This document shows, piece by piece, positions 46,276-55,570 of a stretch of DNA of 64,000 bases. The number at the start of each line of letters is the position of its first letter. The first letter of the stretch is position 1. Source of the stretch: a virus; IMG/VR virus record IMGVR_UViG_3300025889_000076, positions 62,001 to 126,000 of that record; one strand, written 5' to 3'. The notes under the pieces are model-generated. The model made no database searches, had not been told where the DNA came from, and saw only the letters and a program-made list of their open reading frames with translations. The translations under genes were made by a program, and so were the position numbers.

Positions 46276-46513
46276 ATATTATGTACAATCAGGAGATATC
46301 AAGTCTGTAATTCACGCTAAGTCTGATAGAGAAGCTTGTTATACCCTGCTGAAAAAACACATGTCTAACGATCTAATGATTAGTCAGGCTTTTGTGGTTA
46401 GTCAGCGGGGTTTCCCATTGGATAGAGAGCCTTTTGTTATGGATACGACTGAAGCTATATTCTCTTCAGTAGAAATTTATGAAGACTTTAAAAACATAGA
46501 AAAACATTTATGA
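46268..46513 (+). CDS. small hypothetical protein
   Basis: An 81-aa protein (MNKYYVQSGDIKSVIHAKSD...). The pattern YYVQSGDIKSVIHAKSDREACY resembles small phage proteins of unknown role, and I recall similar ORFs in T4-like cyanophages. ATGA overlap with the next gene. Confidence 0.55.
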   Translation: MNKYYVQSGDIKSVIHAKSDREACYTLLKKHMSNDLMISQAFVVSQRGFPLDREPFVMDTTEAIFSSVEIYEDFKNIEKHL

Positions 46514-47070
46514 ACAGATTAAAAAACTCATTAGTATATTTGTCTGGACCGATGGATCGTGTAGTCGATTGGAATGATGCCGTTACTTGGCGAAATGATC
46601 TTAAAGAGTTCCTGTTTAATAAAAACGTAGGGGTATTAGACCCTTGCGATAAGGCTTGTGCCTTTGGTGTAGAAAATGAAGGAACTAGGGATTTAATTAA
46701 TAAATTAAAAGAGGAAGAGAGATATGATGAGATAGTAGAGACCATGAAGCCTATATGCTCCATTGACCTAAGAATGGTAGATATTGCACATTTTATTATT
46801 TTGTATATCGATTTAGATGTATTTATGACCGGATCTTTTCATGAATCATTTATGGGTATTGCTCAGAAGAAACCAGTTTTAGTGGTTTGCAAGCAAGGTA
46901 AGAAGAATATCCCCAACTGGATGTTCGGGGTAAATCCTCATGAACTCATGTTTTCGAACTGGATTGAATTAAAAGATTATCTCCAATATATTGACACGGC
47001 TGAAATAGTCGAACATTTTAAACGATGGAGATTTATTGATATGGATTATGTTTATGGCAAAACCTCATGA
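46510..47070 (+). CDS. nucleoside 2-deoxyribosyltransferase-like protein
   Basis: A 186-aa protein starting NSLVYLSGPMDRVVDWND, the Y-L-(S/A)-G-P motif of nucleoside 2-deoxyribosyltransferases and related nucleotide hydrolases. The C half has FMTGSFHESFMGIAQKKPVLVVC, matching the G(T/S)xxE..xA...KP pattern of the family with the catalytic Glu in HESF. It may salvage deoxynucleosides or hydrolyse modified nucleotides. Confidence 0.68.
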   Translation: MNRLKNSLVYLSGPMDRVVDWNDAVTWRNDLKEFLFNKNVGVLDPCDKACAFGVENEGTRDLINKLKEEERYDEIVETMKPICSIDLRMVDIAHFIILYIDLDVFMTGSFHESFMGIAQKKPVLVVCKQGKKNIPNWMFGVNPHELMFSNWIELKDYLQYIDTAEIVEHFKRWRFIDMDYVYGKTS

Positions 47071-47347
47071 AGTAGACACTAGATTAATTATAGAATTTTT
47101 TGAAGACAAGCATACTCAATCTGAGGCTTTTAATTATATTAGCCTTATTAGAGCATATGATAGGTCTAAACCAAAAAATGAATCGCTACTATTAGAAGCT
47201 AATAATATAGCTCTAAACATGGCGTCACTCACACCTTATGATGAAGTCATATTGGATGGCAAATTAACTACATCAGTTAATGACATTATGCTGGTAACAT
47301 GTTTATATTTAAATGAACTAGGGATTATTCCAAGTTATGAAAAATAG
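47054..47347 (+). CDS. hypothetical protein
   Basis: A 97-aa helical protein (MAKPHEVDTRLIIEFFEDKH...). It overlaps the previous gene by 17 bases and the next by 11. Function unknown. Confidence 0.5.
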   Translation: MAKPHEVDTRLIIEFFEDKHTQSEAFNYISLIRAYDRSKPKNESLLLEANNIALNMASLTPYDEVILDGKLTTSVNDIMLVTCLYLNELGIIPSYEK

Positions 47348-48323
47348 TATTATTTCTGTAGTAATACCTACATTCAAACCAAATAGTGAACTTCTAAAAA
47401 AGACATTATTCTCAATACTGCATCAGTCAATTAAGCCAGATCAAGTAGTAGTTGTTGATAATGGAGAACAAGATCATCCTGATGCTATCAAAACATTAGT
47501 TGAGAGTTTTGGTTTTAAGTACATATACAACGAAGAAGCTGGGGCTAATCCGGCACGCAACTTAGGAGCTAGTATATGTAAAGACGGGGTATTATTTTTC
47601 ACAGATGATGATTGTGAATTAAAACATGATTGTTTAGAGCGTCATTTAGATGTTCACTCCAAAGGAAATTTTATTGTTGGTGGAAAAGTTGATTTAAAAT
47701 ACAATGCTCCAGTACCAGTATGGATGTGTTTGCATTTTGAATCAATGCTGGCTAAATTAGATTGGACACCTGACAATGTTATTGATGGTGTTATTCTAGA
47801 TATTACTGATAATAGGTCACATTATTTGGTATCAGCAAATCTTTCTATCAAAAGTGATTCTTTTCGAGAGTATGGAGGATTTGACAATCGTGATGGATAC
47901 AGAGGAAAAGATTTATTAACGGCCAATGATGAAATGATGCTATTGGAGACTTGTAGAACTTCCAATAAGACACGTTTGGTATTTAACTCATTTTGTCAAG
48001 TCAAACATAATATTCCAGAGGCACGTCTAACAGAAGAATATATGGAGCGAAGGTTTTATGGTCAGGGTATAGCAGACGCAAAGAGTTCAGTTAGAAGCCC
48101 ACATTTAAAAAATATAGACCCTCCAGTAGATCTGGATGATCATAAAATGATTTTAGCAAATTCATTATTAAAATTTGTAGTCGGTACTGATCATTATTCA
48201 AATTTATGCTCTAGAATACTAACTGGTAACAAATTAATTGATCGTGAAATCAATAAAGTATTTATGATTTGTTATTGCAAGTACATTCAAGGAATAAATG
48301 ACTTTCTATGCAAAAATTTATAG
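47337..48323 (+). CDS. family 2 glycosyltransferase
   Basis: A 328-aa protein: ISVVIPTFKPNSELLKKTLFSIL, VVVDNGEQDH, ANPARNLGA and LFFTDDDCEL (DxD) in order, a standard GT2 catalytic domain. The C-terminal half is helical. It belongs to a + strand glycan cluster (47.3-50.6 kb) separate from the minus-strand one. Confidence 0.8.
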   Translation: MKNSIISVVIPTFKPNSELLKKTLFSILHQSIKPDQVVVVDNGEQDHPDAIKTLVESFGFKYIYNEEAGANPARNLGASICKDGVLFFTDDDCELKHDCLERHLDVHSKGNFIVGGKVDLKYNAPVPVWMCLHFESMLAKLDWTPDNVIDGVILDITDNRSHYLVSANLSIKSDSFREYGGFDNRDGYRGKDLLTANDEMMLLETCRTSNKTRLVFNSFCQVKHNIPEARLTEEYMERRFYGQGIADAKSSVRSPHLKNIDPPVDLDDHKMILANSLLKFVVGTDHYSNLCSRILTGNKLIDREINKVFMICYCKYIQGINDFLCKNL

Positions 48324-48961
48324 TTGTTTGTAGAGCTAGAAGCGGCTCTGAAGCTCTTATGAATTGTGTTAAACAACATCCAGATATTAACGTCTATGGC
48401 GAAATTTTTAACTATTATAGGAAGACGAATTTATTCTGTAAAAAAGAAGGCCTACCTTATTTAGATTATGAAGAGAACTCATTACTTTTTTCAAAAAATA
48501 ATTGTATAGAAGCACATAAAAAATATGATGGTTTTAAACTTCTATTATGTCATTTAAATGAGGATGTAGCAGACTACCTAAAAGAAGTATATGTTTTTAG
48601 TCTCTACAGAGAAAATTTGTTAGAGATGTATGTTTCCTATCTAGTAGCTCTACAAACTAAAGTTTGGGCAAAAAATAATAAAGAATTTACAGGTACTGTA
48701 ACTGTTGATATTGATCTTTTAGAAAAAGATATATCATCTACTAAAAAACAATACAGTGATATTGAACAACATGTTGATAGAAAATTGTATTATAAAGATG
48801 GGGTAATAAAAAATTCACAGATAATATTTGAGTCTTTGAATTTAAAAGAATTTACACCTAACGTAGAAGATAAAAAAAGAATATTACGACCAATATCAGA
48901 TGTAATAGAAAATTACAACGAGGTAAAACATTTTGACCACTCAGACTATTTTTACAGGTGA
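48308..48961 (+). CDS. sulfotransferase-like protein
   Basis: A 217-aa protein with FIVVCRARSGSEALMNCVKQHPDINVYGEIF. The 5'-phosphosulfate loop (RSGS), L..HP and ygEiF pattern is that of Stf0/LPS-type sulfotransferases. VFSLYRENLLEMYVSYLV fits the second motif. It would transfer sulfate from PAPS to a sugar. The family also has non-enzymatic members. Confidence 0.65.
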   Translation: MQKFIVVCRARSGSEALMNCVKQHPDINVYGEIFNYYRKTNLFCKKEGLPYLDYEENSLLFSKNNCIEAHKKYDGFKLLLCHLNEDVADYLKEVYVFSLYRENLLEMYVSYLVALQTKVWAKNNKEFTGTVTVDIDLLEKDISSTKKQYSDIEQHVDRKLYYKDGVIKNSQIIFESLNLKEFTPNVEDKKRILRPISDVIENYNEVKHFDHSDYFYR

Positions 48962-49469
48962 CGATTGGGTATCACAAAATGTAGATCTTTGGAAACGAAC
49001 TATTCCCAATCCTGAAGATATAAAAACATTTATAGAAATAGGAAATTGGGAAGGTAGATCTACTCTATGGTGGGCTAATTATTGTATTAATGCTAAAATA
49101 CTTTCTATAGATCCTTCTGGAAATTTAGATAGAAGAAAAAATCTACTTCATAATATTTCTATTAGTGATAGAGCCAACTCTATAAATTTACGTTTTGACT
49201 TATCTAAAAATGTATTACCTTTTATTCAAAAAGAATCTATAGACTTAATCTACGTTGATGGATCACATGAGGCTAAAGATGTCCTACTTGATGGACTAAT
49301 GTGTTGGAAAGCTATAAAAAAAGGAGGCATTATCATATTCGATGATTATGGTTTGGAAGAAAAAATTGGCTATAAAAAGAAAAAGCCCTCAATAGGGATG
49401 GACGCCTTACTTTCCGTCATTGATTGTAAGATTCTTCACAAAGAATGGCAATTAGTAATTCAAAAATAA
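48933..49469 (+). CDS. class I SAM-dependent methyltransferase
   Basis: A 178-aa protein with FIEIGNWEGRSTLWWANYC (SAM motif I), ILSIDPSG (acidic loop), IDLIYVDGSHEAKDVLLDGLMCW and GGIIIFDDYG, as in TylF/MycF-like and cephalosporin hydroxylase-like methyltransferases. Starts at TTG 48933 and overlaps the previous gene by 29 bases. Confidence 0.75.
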   Translation: MTTQTIFTGDDWVSQNVDLWKRTIPNPEDIKTFIEIGNWEGRSTLWWANYCINAKILSIDPSGNLDRRKNLLHNISISDRANSINLRFDLSKNVLPFIQKESIDLIYVDGSHEAKDVLLDGLMCWKAIKKGGIIIFDDYGLEEKIGYKKKKPSIGMDALLSVIDCKILHKEWQLVIQK

Positions 49470-49482
49470 ATAGAAAATTATT

Positions 49483-50559
49483 ATGAAACTCAATTTGATT
49501 TCCCCTTTTAATACCGTCTCTTACGGTTATGTCGGATGTTATCTATTTCGGGAACTTATTAATCTTGGGGTTGATATAGCAGCCGATTGCATTCCTAATA
49601 GTAGGCAATTCTCAGCAGAACCCAAGTTCCAAAATATAAAAGCCTACACAGATAGCTTTAGTTATACATTCCATCACGATGCCCCTTGTCTAAAAATCTG
49701 GCACCAGCATGACTTGAGAGGATTCGTTGGGAACGGTAAGAAGATTGCCTTTCCTATTTTCGAGCTAAACAGATTCACTAAAGAAGAGAGGCATAATTTA
49801 GAGTATCCAGATGAAATCCTTGTATGCTCTGAATGGGCCAAAAATATTGTTTTAAGCGAGACAAATCGAAAATCTGAAACCATCCACGTTGTACCTTTAG
49901 GAGTTGACACAGAGCTTTTTAAGCCGGTAGAATCGAGTCAGGACTCTACAGTACGATTTGGAAATTTTGGGAAATGGGAATTAAGAAAAGGACATGATGT
50001 CTTAATTGATGCATTTAATAGAGCTTTTGAAATTGATGATGATGTCGAATTAATTATGTCTCCACATAATTTTTTCTTAACAGAACAACAATCCCAAGAA
50101 TGGATCAATTACTATGGATCTAGTAAGTTGGGATCAAAGATTAAAATTGCAAAGAGGCAGGAGACTCATGAAGAGGTGTATAATATTATGAAAATTGTTG
50201 ATTGCGGAGTATTTCCAGCACGAGCAGAGGGTTGGAACATGGAAGTTCTTGAATTAATGTCTTGCGGTAAACATATCATTACAACAAATTGCACAGGACA
50301 TACTGAATTTTGCAATGAGGCAAATAGTAAATTAATAGAAATGGATGAAATGGAAACAGCTTTTGATGGGGTATTTTTCCGAGGACAAGGAGAGTGGCAT
50401 TCTTTCAAGGATAAACAAATAGATAAATTAGCAGAGTATATGCGTAATTTTTATAATTCGCAAAAAAAAGTAAATCAAGCAGGAATTAATACTGCAAATA
50501 ATTTTACTTGGACAAATTCTGCTAAAAAGATAATAGACGTATTAAAAGGTGGATCATAA
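49483..50559 (+). CDS. GT-B fold glycosyltransferase (family 4-like)
   Basis: A 358-aa protein. The C half has VRFGNFGKWELRKGHDVLIDAF, DCGVFPARAEGWNMEVLELMSCGKHIITTNCTGH. These are the GKWE.RKG and (E)G...E motifs of GT4 glycosyltransferases. N half binds the acceptor. Ends TAATG into the next gene. Confidence 0.82.
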   Translation: MKLNLISPFNTVSYGYVGCYLFRELINLGVDIAADCIPNSRQFSAEPKFQNIKAYTDSFSYTFHHDAPCLKIWHQHDLRGFVGNGKKIAFPIFELNRFTKEERHNLEYPDEILVCSEWAKNIVLSETNRKSETIHVVPLGVDTELFKPVESSQDSTVRFGNFGKWELRKGHDVLIDAFNRAFEIDDDVELIMSPHNFFLTEQQSQEWINYYGSSKLGSKIKIAKRQETHEEVYNIMKIVDCGVFPARAEGWNMEVLELMSCGKHIITTNCTGHTEFCNEANSKLIEMDEMETAFDGVFFRGQGEWHSFKDKQIDKLAEYMRNFYNSQKKVNQAGINTANNFTWTNSAKKIIDVLKGGS

Positions 50560-50861
50560 TGGGGTTATTTAGTCGATGGAAGAAGCCAAAAAAACAAACA
50601 TTCTTTAAGTTTTTTATATCTGAAGACGGCGAATCAATAGATTATGAATTTGAAACATTTGATTTAGACAGATTCTTACAGATGATGGCTATATTATTAT
50701 CAGGCTCAATTAGTGAAGAAATAATTGATTGCATTTTTAAAGAAATAAATGACGAAAAGATAAAAGATTCATTTGTTAATGATCTATTAAATAGAATAGA
50801 CGAATCTCTAAGTAAAAGAGGAGAAGATTTGGTTGTAAATCCATCTGAATTTAACCTGTAA
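50559..50861 (+). CDS. hypothetical protein
   Basis: A 100-aa acidic helical protein with a basic N-terminus (MGLFSRWKKPKKQTFF). Coupled to the glycosyltransferase (TAATG). Function unknown. Confidence 0.5.
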   Translation: MGLFSRWKKPKKQTFFKFFISEDGESIDYEFETFDLDRFLQMMAILLSGSISEEIIDCIFKEINDEKIKDSFVNDLLNRIDESLSKRGEDLVVNPSEFNL

Positions 50862-50870
50862 GGTAAAAAT

Positions 50871-51470
50871 ATGAATAATATAATGGCATGGGAAAAATGG
50901 GATGAGGGAGATTTCTTTAGTGAGGAATTAAGTGATGAAGAAATAAATGACTTTGAAAAAAACTCAGATTTAGAAGGTATTAATTTTAACGCATTCCCTA
51001 TAGTCTTTCCTAAAGTCAGAACTCCTTTGGGATTTGTAAGTATAGATGATCCACTAAGACCAGCTTTAATGTTCGATTGTTGGATAGGTCATACTAATTT
51101 TGGGATAACAGAAGAAGTTAAAAGAATTATTGAAAGTACACCCGGTGTGGAAGTCTTAAAAATAATGACTCCGTACCGTTTTTTCATTGGTGTCGGAAAA
51201 CTTTTTAAATTCCGTGACGTTAGAGAGCATATTCAGTCTTCACTGAATGTAAAAACAGAAGATAAAGAAAATTCTGAAGATATTAACTTACTTACAATTA
51301 TAAAAAGGCAGTTAAAATCTTATAAGCGTTGGGCAATATTCTATTCTAAAGAGGGGACTATAGAATATGCGGCTTCAAATGAAGATAATGATGTAGAATT
51401 TGAAACGACTGTTCAGAAGTTTACAGAAGATAAAAATTTTACAGTTATAAAATCAGAAGATGAAGAATAA
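50871..51470 (+). CDS. hypothetical phage protein
   Basis: A 199-aa acidic protein: TPLGFVSIDDPLRPALMFDCWIGHTNF, TPGVEVLKIMTPYRFFIGVGKLF. I recall this block from uncharacterised proteins of large T4-like marine phages, but cannot name a function. Acidic tail KSEDEE. Confidence 0.55.
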   Translation: MNNIMAWEKWDEGDFFSEELSDEEINDFEKNSDLEGINFNAFPIVFPKVRTPLGFVSIDDPLRPALMFDCWIGHTNFGITEEVKRIIESTPGVEVLKIMTPYRFFIGVGKLFKFRDVREHIQSSLNVKTEDKENSEDINLLTIIKRQLKSYKRWAIFYSKEGTIEYAASNEDNDVEFETTVQKFTEDKNFTVIKSEDEE

Positions 51471-51549
51471 AGGTGTATAATATTATTGGACCAGGAATCT
51501 TATTTATAGGATAATAAGGATGTGAATATATAGAAGTTGGAGAATATAA

Positions 51550-52158
51550 ATGACTATTCCTTCAGTTTATAAACGAAATACCGTTGGTGGTGCTTTTACT
51601 GCTGAAAATATAGGTGGTACAGCAATTGGTATTACATCTGCTACTAGTACTACTGCTGGTAATCCTATAACACGAACATTTACTCTTGCAGATCAAGGGG
51701 TAGATGGTATTGATCGTAAAACTGGTCCTAAAGATGTTGATTATACAATAGAGGCTTTAGCCAATACTGGAACGTTTGCTTACGATCAGACATCTTTTAT
51801 GTTCCGTGGAAATCAAGCTAATAATACCATTAATGGTACTGCTAGTACTCTATTAAGTATCAATGGAAATGAGCAGTATCGTGATAGTAATCACAGTACT
51901 CTTGCTCCTATTGGTGCAAAAGTTCTTACGGCATGGGCAAGCAATTCTTTCGATCCTCTTGGCGTTTCTGGTCAACGTCATAATTGGGGTTCTGGAATTC
52001 CAGCTACAATGACAGGCACTAACTTCAATAACACGTTTGGCGGAACTGCTACTGCTGATGATGCTATTGGAACTGATGCCGTCCCTGGAGAATTGACTTA
52101 CATGTATGGTGCGATTCTTGCAAATACTGGTGAGTACCAGCCAAGAACTTTGACTTAA
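51550..52158 (+). CDS. putative virion structural protein
   Basis: A 202-aa Gly/Thr/Asn-rich beta-type protein without Cys (MTIPSVYKRNTVGGAFTAEN...). Composition is like the putative surface protein at 22275. Upstream at 51472 is GGTGTATAAT, also found at 21818 upstream of that cluster. It has its own terminator. A late structural gene is likely. Confidence 0.5.
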   Translation: MTIPSVYKRNTVGGAFTAENIGGTAIGITSATSTTAGNPITRTFTLADQGVDGIDRKTGPKDVDYTIEALANTGTFAYDQTSFMFRGNQANNTINGTASTLLSINGNEQYRDSNHSTLAPIGAKVLTAWASNSFDPLGVSGQRHNWGSGIPATMTGTNFNNTFGGTATADDAIGTDAVPGELTYMYGAILANTGEYQPRTLT

Positions 52159-52184
52159 TAGTAATCTAATGCAATCATGGATAG

Positions 52185-52217
52185 AGCCACATTAGAAATT
52201 CTGGTGTGGCTTTATTC
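52185..52217 (+). terminator. probable rho-independent terminator
   Basis: AGCCACA ... TGTGGCT stem followed by TTATTCTT after the putative structural gene. Confidence 0.65.
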
Positions 52218-52235
52218 TTGTGAGGAGCTTTTATA

Positions 52236-52634
52236 GTGTCCGATGAAAAAATAGAAATCTCTAAATTTAATTTCTGGCTTATTACTACTTTACTTAGTGG
52301 GCTTGTTTTAGGTATTGGTGCATGGGCAACTTCTATTAATTCACAGATGGTACAAAGTCAAGTTGCTATGGCTGAAGTAAAGGGCATGGTATCTTCTATT
52401 GATTCTAGATTAAAAGAAAATCTAGAAGCTACAAATAGAATACATAAAATAGAATCAGATCTTAGAGCTTTAACAGTTTCTGTATCAATAAATACAGAAG
52501 ATTTACATTCAAGGCGTGGTATTAGATTCAATATGCCTGATTATGATAAATATGTCAGACCTGTTCAAGAGGACTTGTTAAAACGTATTACTAAAATAGA
52601 ATCACAAATAGAGTCTCGTTATGAAAAAAATTAG
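52236..52634 (+). CDS. membrane-anchored coiled-coil protein
   Basis: A 132-aa protein beginning at GTG 52236, with one N-terminal transmembrane segment (FWLITTLLSGLVLGIGAWA). A long coiled coil follows (SSIDSRLKENLEATNRIHKIESD...). Overlaps the PAS-like gene by 14 bases. Spanin-like or envelope-spanning role is possible; not shown. Confidence 0.6.
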   Translation: MSDEKIEISKFNFWLITTLLSGLVLGIGAWATSINSQMVQSQVAMAEVKGMVSSIDSRLKENLEATNRIHKIESDLRALTVSVSINTEDLHSRRGIRFNMPDYDKYVRPVQEDLLKRITKIESQIESRYEKN

Positions 52635-53157
52635 CTTATTATTAATATGTTTGATTTTTTTCTCGTGTTGGTATTCTATAAAATTAATATATCAAATACA
52701 AAATAATCTTATAGACACTAACTATGCGGTTTTAGGTAATATTAATAATATAGAAAGACTTGGCGTTCTAACTAATGAAATCAAGGAAGAACAGATTAAA
52801 AGAACAAGAAATGTATATACTGTGCCATTTTTAATTGATGAGATATTAAAAAAAAAATTATTTTTAAATGGAATAATATTGTGTGACAAAAATGGTAAAA
52901 TTATTGGAATAACACCAGGAGCTAAAGAATTATTAGGATTTAGTAAAGAAGACCCAGAAAATTCACTAAAAAGCATATTTGATATAATCCCTATTGAGCA
53001 TAGGGAAAGTCATAAAGAATATCTATTAAATGAAAAGACGCATAGTAGTCCGTTAATGAAGGCGACTATTGGAATAGAAAATAGACGGGTTGAGGTATCC
53101 TTTCACTTTTTAAGTACTGAAGAAACTTATATAGTTCACTTAAGAGAGGTGTCTTAA
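52621..53157 (+). CDS. membrane-anchored PAS-like sensor protein
   Basis: A 178-aa protein. The N-terminal signal anchor is LLLICLIFFSCWYSIKLIY, and a periplasmic helical stretch follows. Residues about 80-170 have a PAS-like fold pattern: NGIILCDKNGKIIGITPGAKELLGFS, then SIFDIIPIEHRESHKEYL, then VEVSFHFLS. PAS domains sense ligands or redox state. No kinase or output domain is attached. It precedes a peptidase and a secreted protease in the same operon. Confidence 0.6.
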   Translation: MKKISLLLICLIFFSCWYSIKLIYQIQNNLIDTNYAVLGNINNIERLGVLTNEIKEEQIKRTRNVYTVPFLIDEILKKKLFLNGIILCDKNGKIIGITPGAKELLGFSKEDPENSLKSIFDIIPIEHRESHKEYLLNEKTHSSPLMKATIGIENRRVEVSFHFLSTEETYIVHLREVS

Positions 53158-53158
53158 T

Positions 53159-53779
53159 ATGGTGTTTATCCCCTATGAAGAGGCTAAAAATATCATAAAA
53201 GAAGGAGATATACTTCTATTTAAAGGAACTGGCTTTATAGGATTTCTTATCAAAAGATATACTGATGGAGAGCATAGTCATGTAGCTATGGCTCATCTAG
53301 ATGGAGATACTTGGGAGTGTGTTGAGTTTAGAGAGTTTCTCGGTGGAAGGTCTGTCTCATTAAGAAGTCAAGTTTCAAACAATCCTACTACGATTGACGT
53401 ATTTAGACCTTTAAATAATATCTCTTATGAAGATTTTAATGAAAATAATGAGATAATTATTGTAAATAAAAGATACACTGAAGAAGTGGCAAAAAATACT
53501 GTCAAAGATATTATAAAATGGACTGGGCAATCATATGGATGGATAAATATTTTTACAATGATTGTTCGCTTCATTCCGTTTGCTAAACTTTTATTAAAAC
53601 AAGATACTGATGATGATGAGTTATCTCATGCAAAAGTTTGTTCAACCGCAGTAACTATAGCACTAAGAAAGAATTATATGGACCCTGTGCCTTATTTAGC
53701 AGATGATAGAGTTTCACCGGCTGATTTGGCAAGAAGTCCTTTGTTACAGTACCTTTTCACTATTGAAAAGGATTTTTAA
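53159..53779 (+). CDS. NlpC/P60-like (YiiX-type) hydrolase
   Basis: A 206-aa protein with IKEGDILLFKGTGFIGFLIKRY, EHSHVAMAHLD and, near the C-terminus, KVCSTAV. This is the permuted papain-like fold with catalytic His (SHVAM) and Cys (VCST) of YiiX/YaeF-type NlpC/P60 proteins. May hydrolyse cell-wall peptide or lipid amide bonds. Adjacent secreted protease suggests action on the host envelope. Confidence 0.65.
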   Translation: MVFIPYEEAKNIIKEGDILLFKGTGFIGFLIKRYTDGEHSHVAMAHLDGDTWECVEFREFLGGRSVSLRSQVSNNPTTIDVFRPLNNISYEDFNENNEIIIVNKRYTEEVAKNTVKDIIKWTGQSYGWINIFTMIVRFIPFAKLLLKQDTDDDELSHAKVCSTAVTIALRKNYMDPVPYLADDRVSPADLARSPLLQYLFTIEKDF

Positions 53780-53793
53780 ACCGGGGGTGTAAG

Positions 53794-55569
53794 ATGAAAA
53801 AGTTGCTATCAATATTAATTCTATTTTTAGCTTCTTCTTCCAATGGAATGGCGGTTGAGCAAGACGATAGAGTTCTAAACCTTAATGGCTGTACAGGATT
53901 CCTTGTTGATGGGAATTATCTTGTTTCGGCAAAACACTGTCTTGAATTATTAGGTCAAAAAATTACTTTAAACAGGACTAGTGGAATTACCGCAGACCTA
54001 GTTTATGTAAGTAATTCAAAAGACGGACCTATTGTCTATTATATAAAAGGTAAAAGATATAATTCCTTTAGTGTTGCCAGCGAAGTTCCTCCTACTGGCA
54101 GTTCAGTATACTCTATTGGTTTTCCAGGCGGAAACTACGCGGTTATTACGGGGAAAATGGTTGGTACATTAGACCCGTCAAGGTCTGAGAACGTAGTTAG
54201 TATGAGGGTTAATCCAGGCCATTCTGGCGGGCCTTTATTCTCTCAAGATGGCGAAGTTATTGGAGTTGCTTTATCTGTTGCTTATGATCTAGATGTTAAT
54301 AGCTCAAACTTTGCTTCTTGGTCTTCTGTGAAAAAGGCAATGCTTGAAGCAAAACGTGCTACTGGAGATAATAGTGTTCCTAAATTTAATAAGGAACTAG
54401 TTATCTTTAGTTATGTAGGTTGTGAGCCATGCGATAACCTTAATAACGAACTTGACTATGCAGAGCTTAACCGTAATGGAATTAAAGTTACTAAAGTAGT
54501 TTTAGATAAAGATAAATGGTCTAATGAGGCTTTAGTATCTGAATACAAGGCTGTAAATGGTGAGAATATTGAAAGTTTTCCGACTATGTGGCTTAGAGGA
54601 TCTACTCAGGTAAAAGTTGGATACAAAAAAGGTACAAAACTTTCTGTATTTGGTTGGATTATAAATGGATTTAAAAACATTGGTAGATTTTTATTCGGAG
54701 ATAATCTTCAAGGAGAAATTGAAGACGAGCCTGAATTTTCAACTCCAATGCCAGTGCCAACACCATCACCAGACGATAATGTTCCTACTCCAGATAATCT
54801 TGAGGAGCCTCCTGTTGAACCTCAGACATATACTGAAGAGATTGATTGGGAAAATGTCTCTATAGTTATTGCAGCTAAAAAACAAGATATAGGATATACT
54901 AGAGGCAAAGCTTTAGAAATTGCTCTAAAAGCAATCAAAGGCCCAATTCAGAGAGCTAATGATGAATACTTTGAAGGTAAAGCAAATATTATTTTCGTGG
55001 ACGAGCGTACACAGCCTCAAAAATATCAGTCACTTTTGGACGCAGCCGGTGTTGACTTTGAACGTTTTTATGTTATAGCACTTGTAAAAAAGCAAAGTCT
55101 TGGATTAAAGGGATTGATTGCTTCAAAAGTAGAGTCTTCCATACTGAAAAAACTTCCAGAAGGCATCCCATTGGAAGTTATATTTGAGAGAGTACATTCG
55201 GATTCTTATTTTGCTATAACTAAATCATTAACAGTATCTGACACACCTGTTGAGGTTTTGGCAGAAGGCTCAATTAAAGATGATATCATTAATTCTCTTA
55301 AGGGTCAAATTGATGAAGTCAAAAAAGACCTTACGAATATTAATGTGCCTGATGATGCGACTATTGCTGATAAAGTAAAGGCTAATATTCTGCCAGCCGT
55401 ATTAGAAGCTGCAAAATCTAAGGATGAAGATGGAACTGAAAGAACTTGGGTCATGCGTCTTATGGCTGGAGCTATGGCTTTATTTGGTGTAGGCAAGGGG
55501 GTTAGTGGCTTTAGAGGGTGGATTGCTGGTAGAGCTATGGCAAAAGCCCAAGAAATGATGCAGTCTTAA
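53794..55569 (+). CDS. secreted trypsin-like protease fused to thioredoxin-like domain
   Basis: A 591-aa protein. Signal peptide (KKLLSILILFLASSSNGMA, residues 2-20). Trypsin-like domain: His48 (SAKHC), Asp77, Ser144 (NPGHSGGPLF). Thioredoxin-like domain from about 200: FSYVGCEPCDN with Cys210-Cys213, then SFPTMWL. A Pro/Glu-rich linker lies at about 315-345. A second alpha/beta part follows (WENVSIVIAAKKQDIG). Near the C-terminus is a hydrophobic segment (WVMRLMAGAMALFGVGKGV) that may anchor it. It is exported from the host cell or carried in the virion. I know no named phage protein with this order. Confidence 0.7.
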   Translation: MKKLLSILILFLASSSNGMAVEQDDRVLNLNGCTGFLVDGNYLVSAKHCLELLGQKITLNRTSGITADLVYVSNSKDGPIVYYIKGKRYNSFSVASEVPPTGSSVYSIGFPGGNYAVITGKMVGTLDPSRSENVVSMRVNPGHSGGPLFSQDGEVIGVALSVAYDLDVNSSNFASWSSVKKAMLEAKRATGDNSVPKFNKELVIFSYVGCEPCDNLNNELDYAELNRNGIKVTKVVLDKDKWSNEALVSEYKAVNGENIESFPTMWLRGSTQVKVGYKKGTKLSVFGWIINGFKNIGRFLFGDNLQGEIEDEPEFSTPMPVPTPSPDDNVPTPDNLEEPPVEPQTYTEEIDWENVSIVIAAKKQDIGYTRGKALEIALKAIKGPIQRANDEYFEGKANIIFVDERTQPQKYQSLLDAAGVDFERFYVIALVKKQSLGLKGLIASKVESSILKKLPEGIPLEVIFERVHSDSYFAITKSLTVSDTPVEVLAEGSIKDDIINSLKGQIDEVKKDLTNINVPDDATIADKVKANILPAVLEAAKSKDEDGTERTWVMRLMAGAMALFGVGKGVSGFRGWIAGRAMAKAQEMMQS

Positions 55570-55570
55570 T

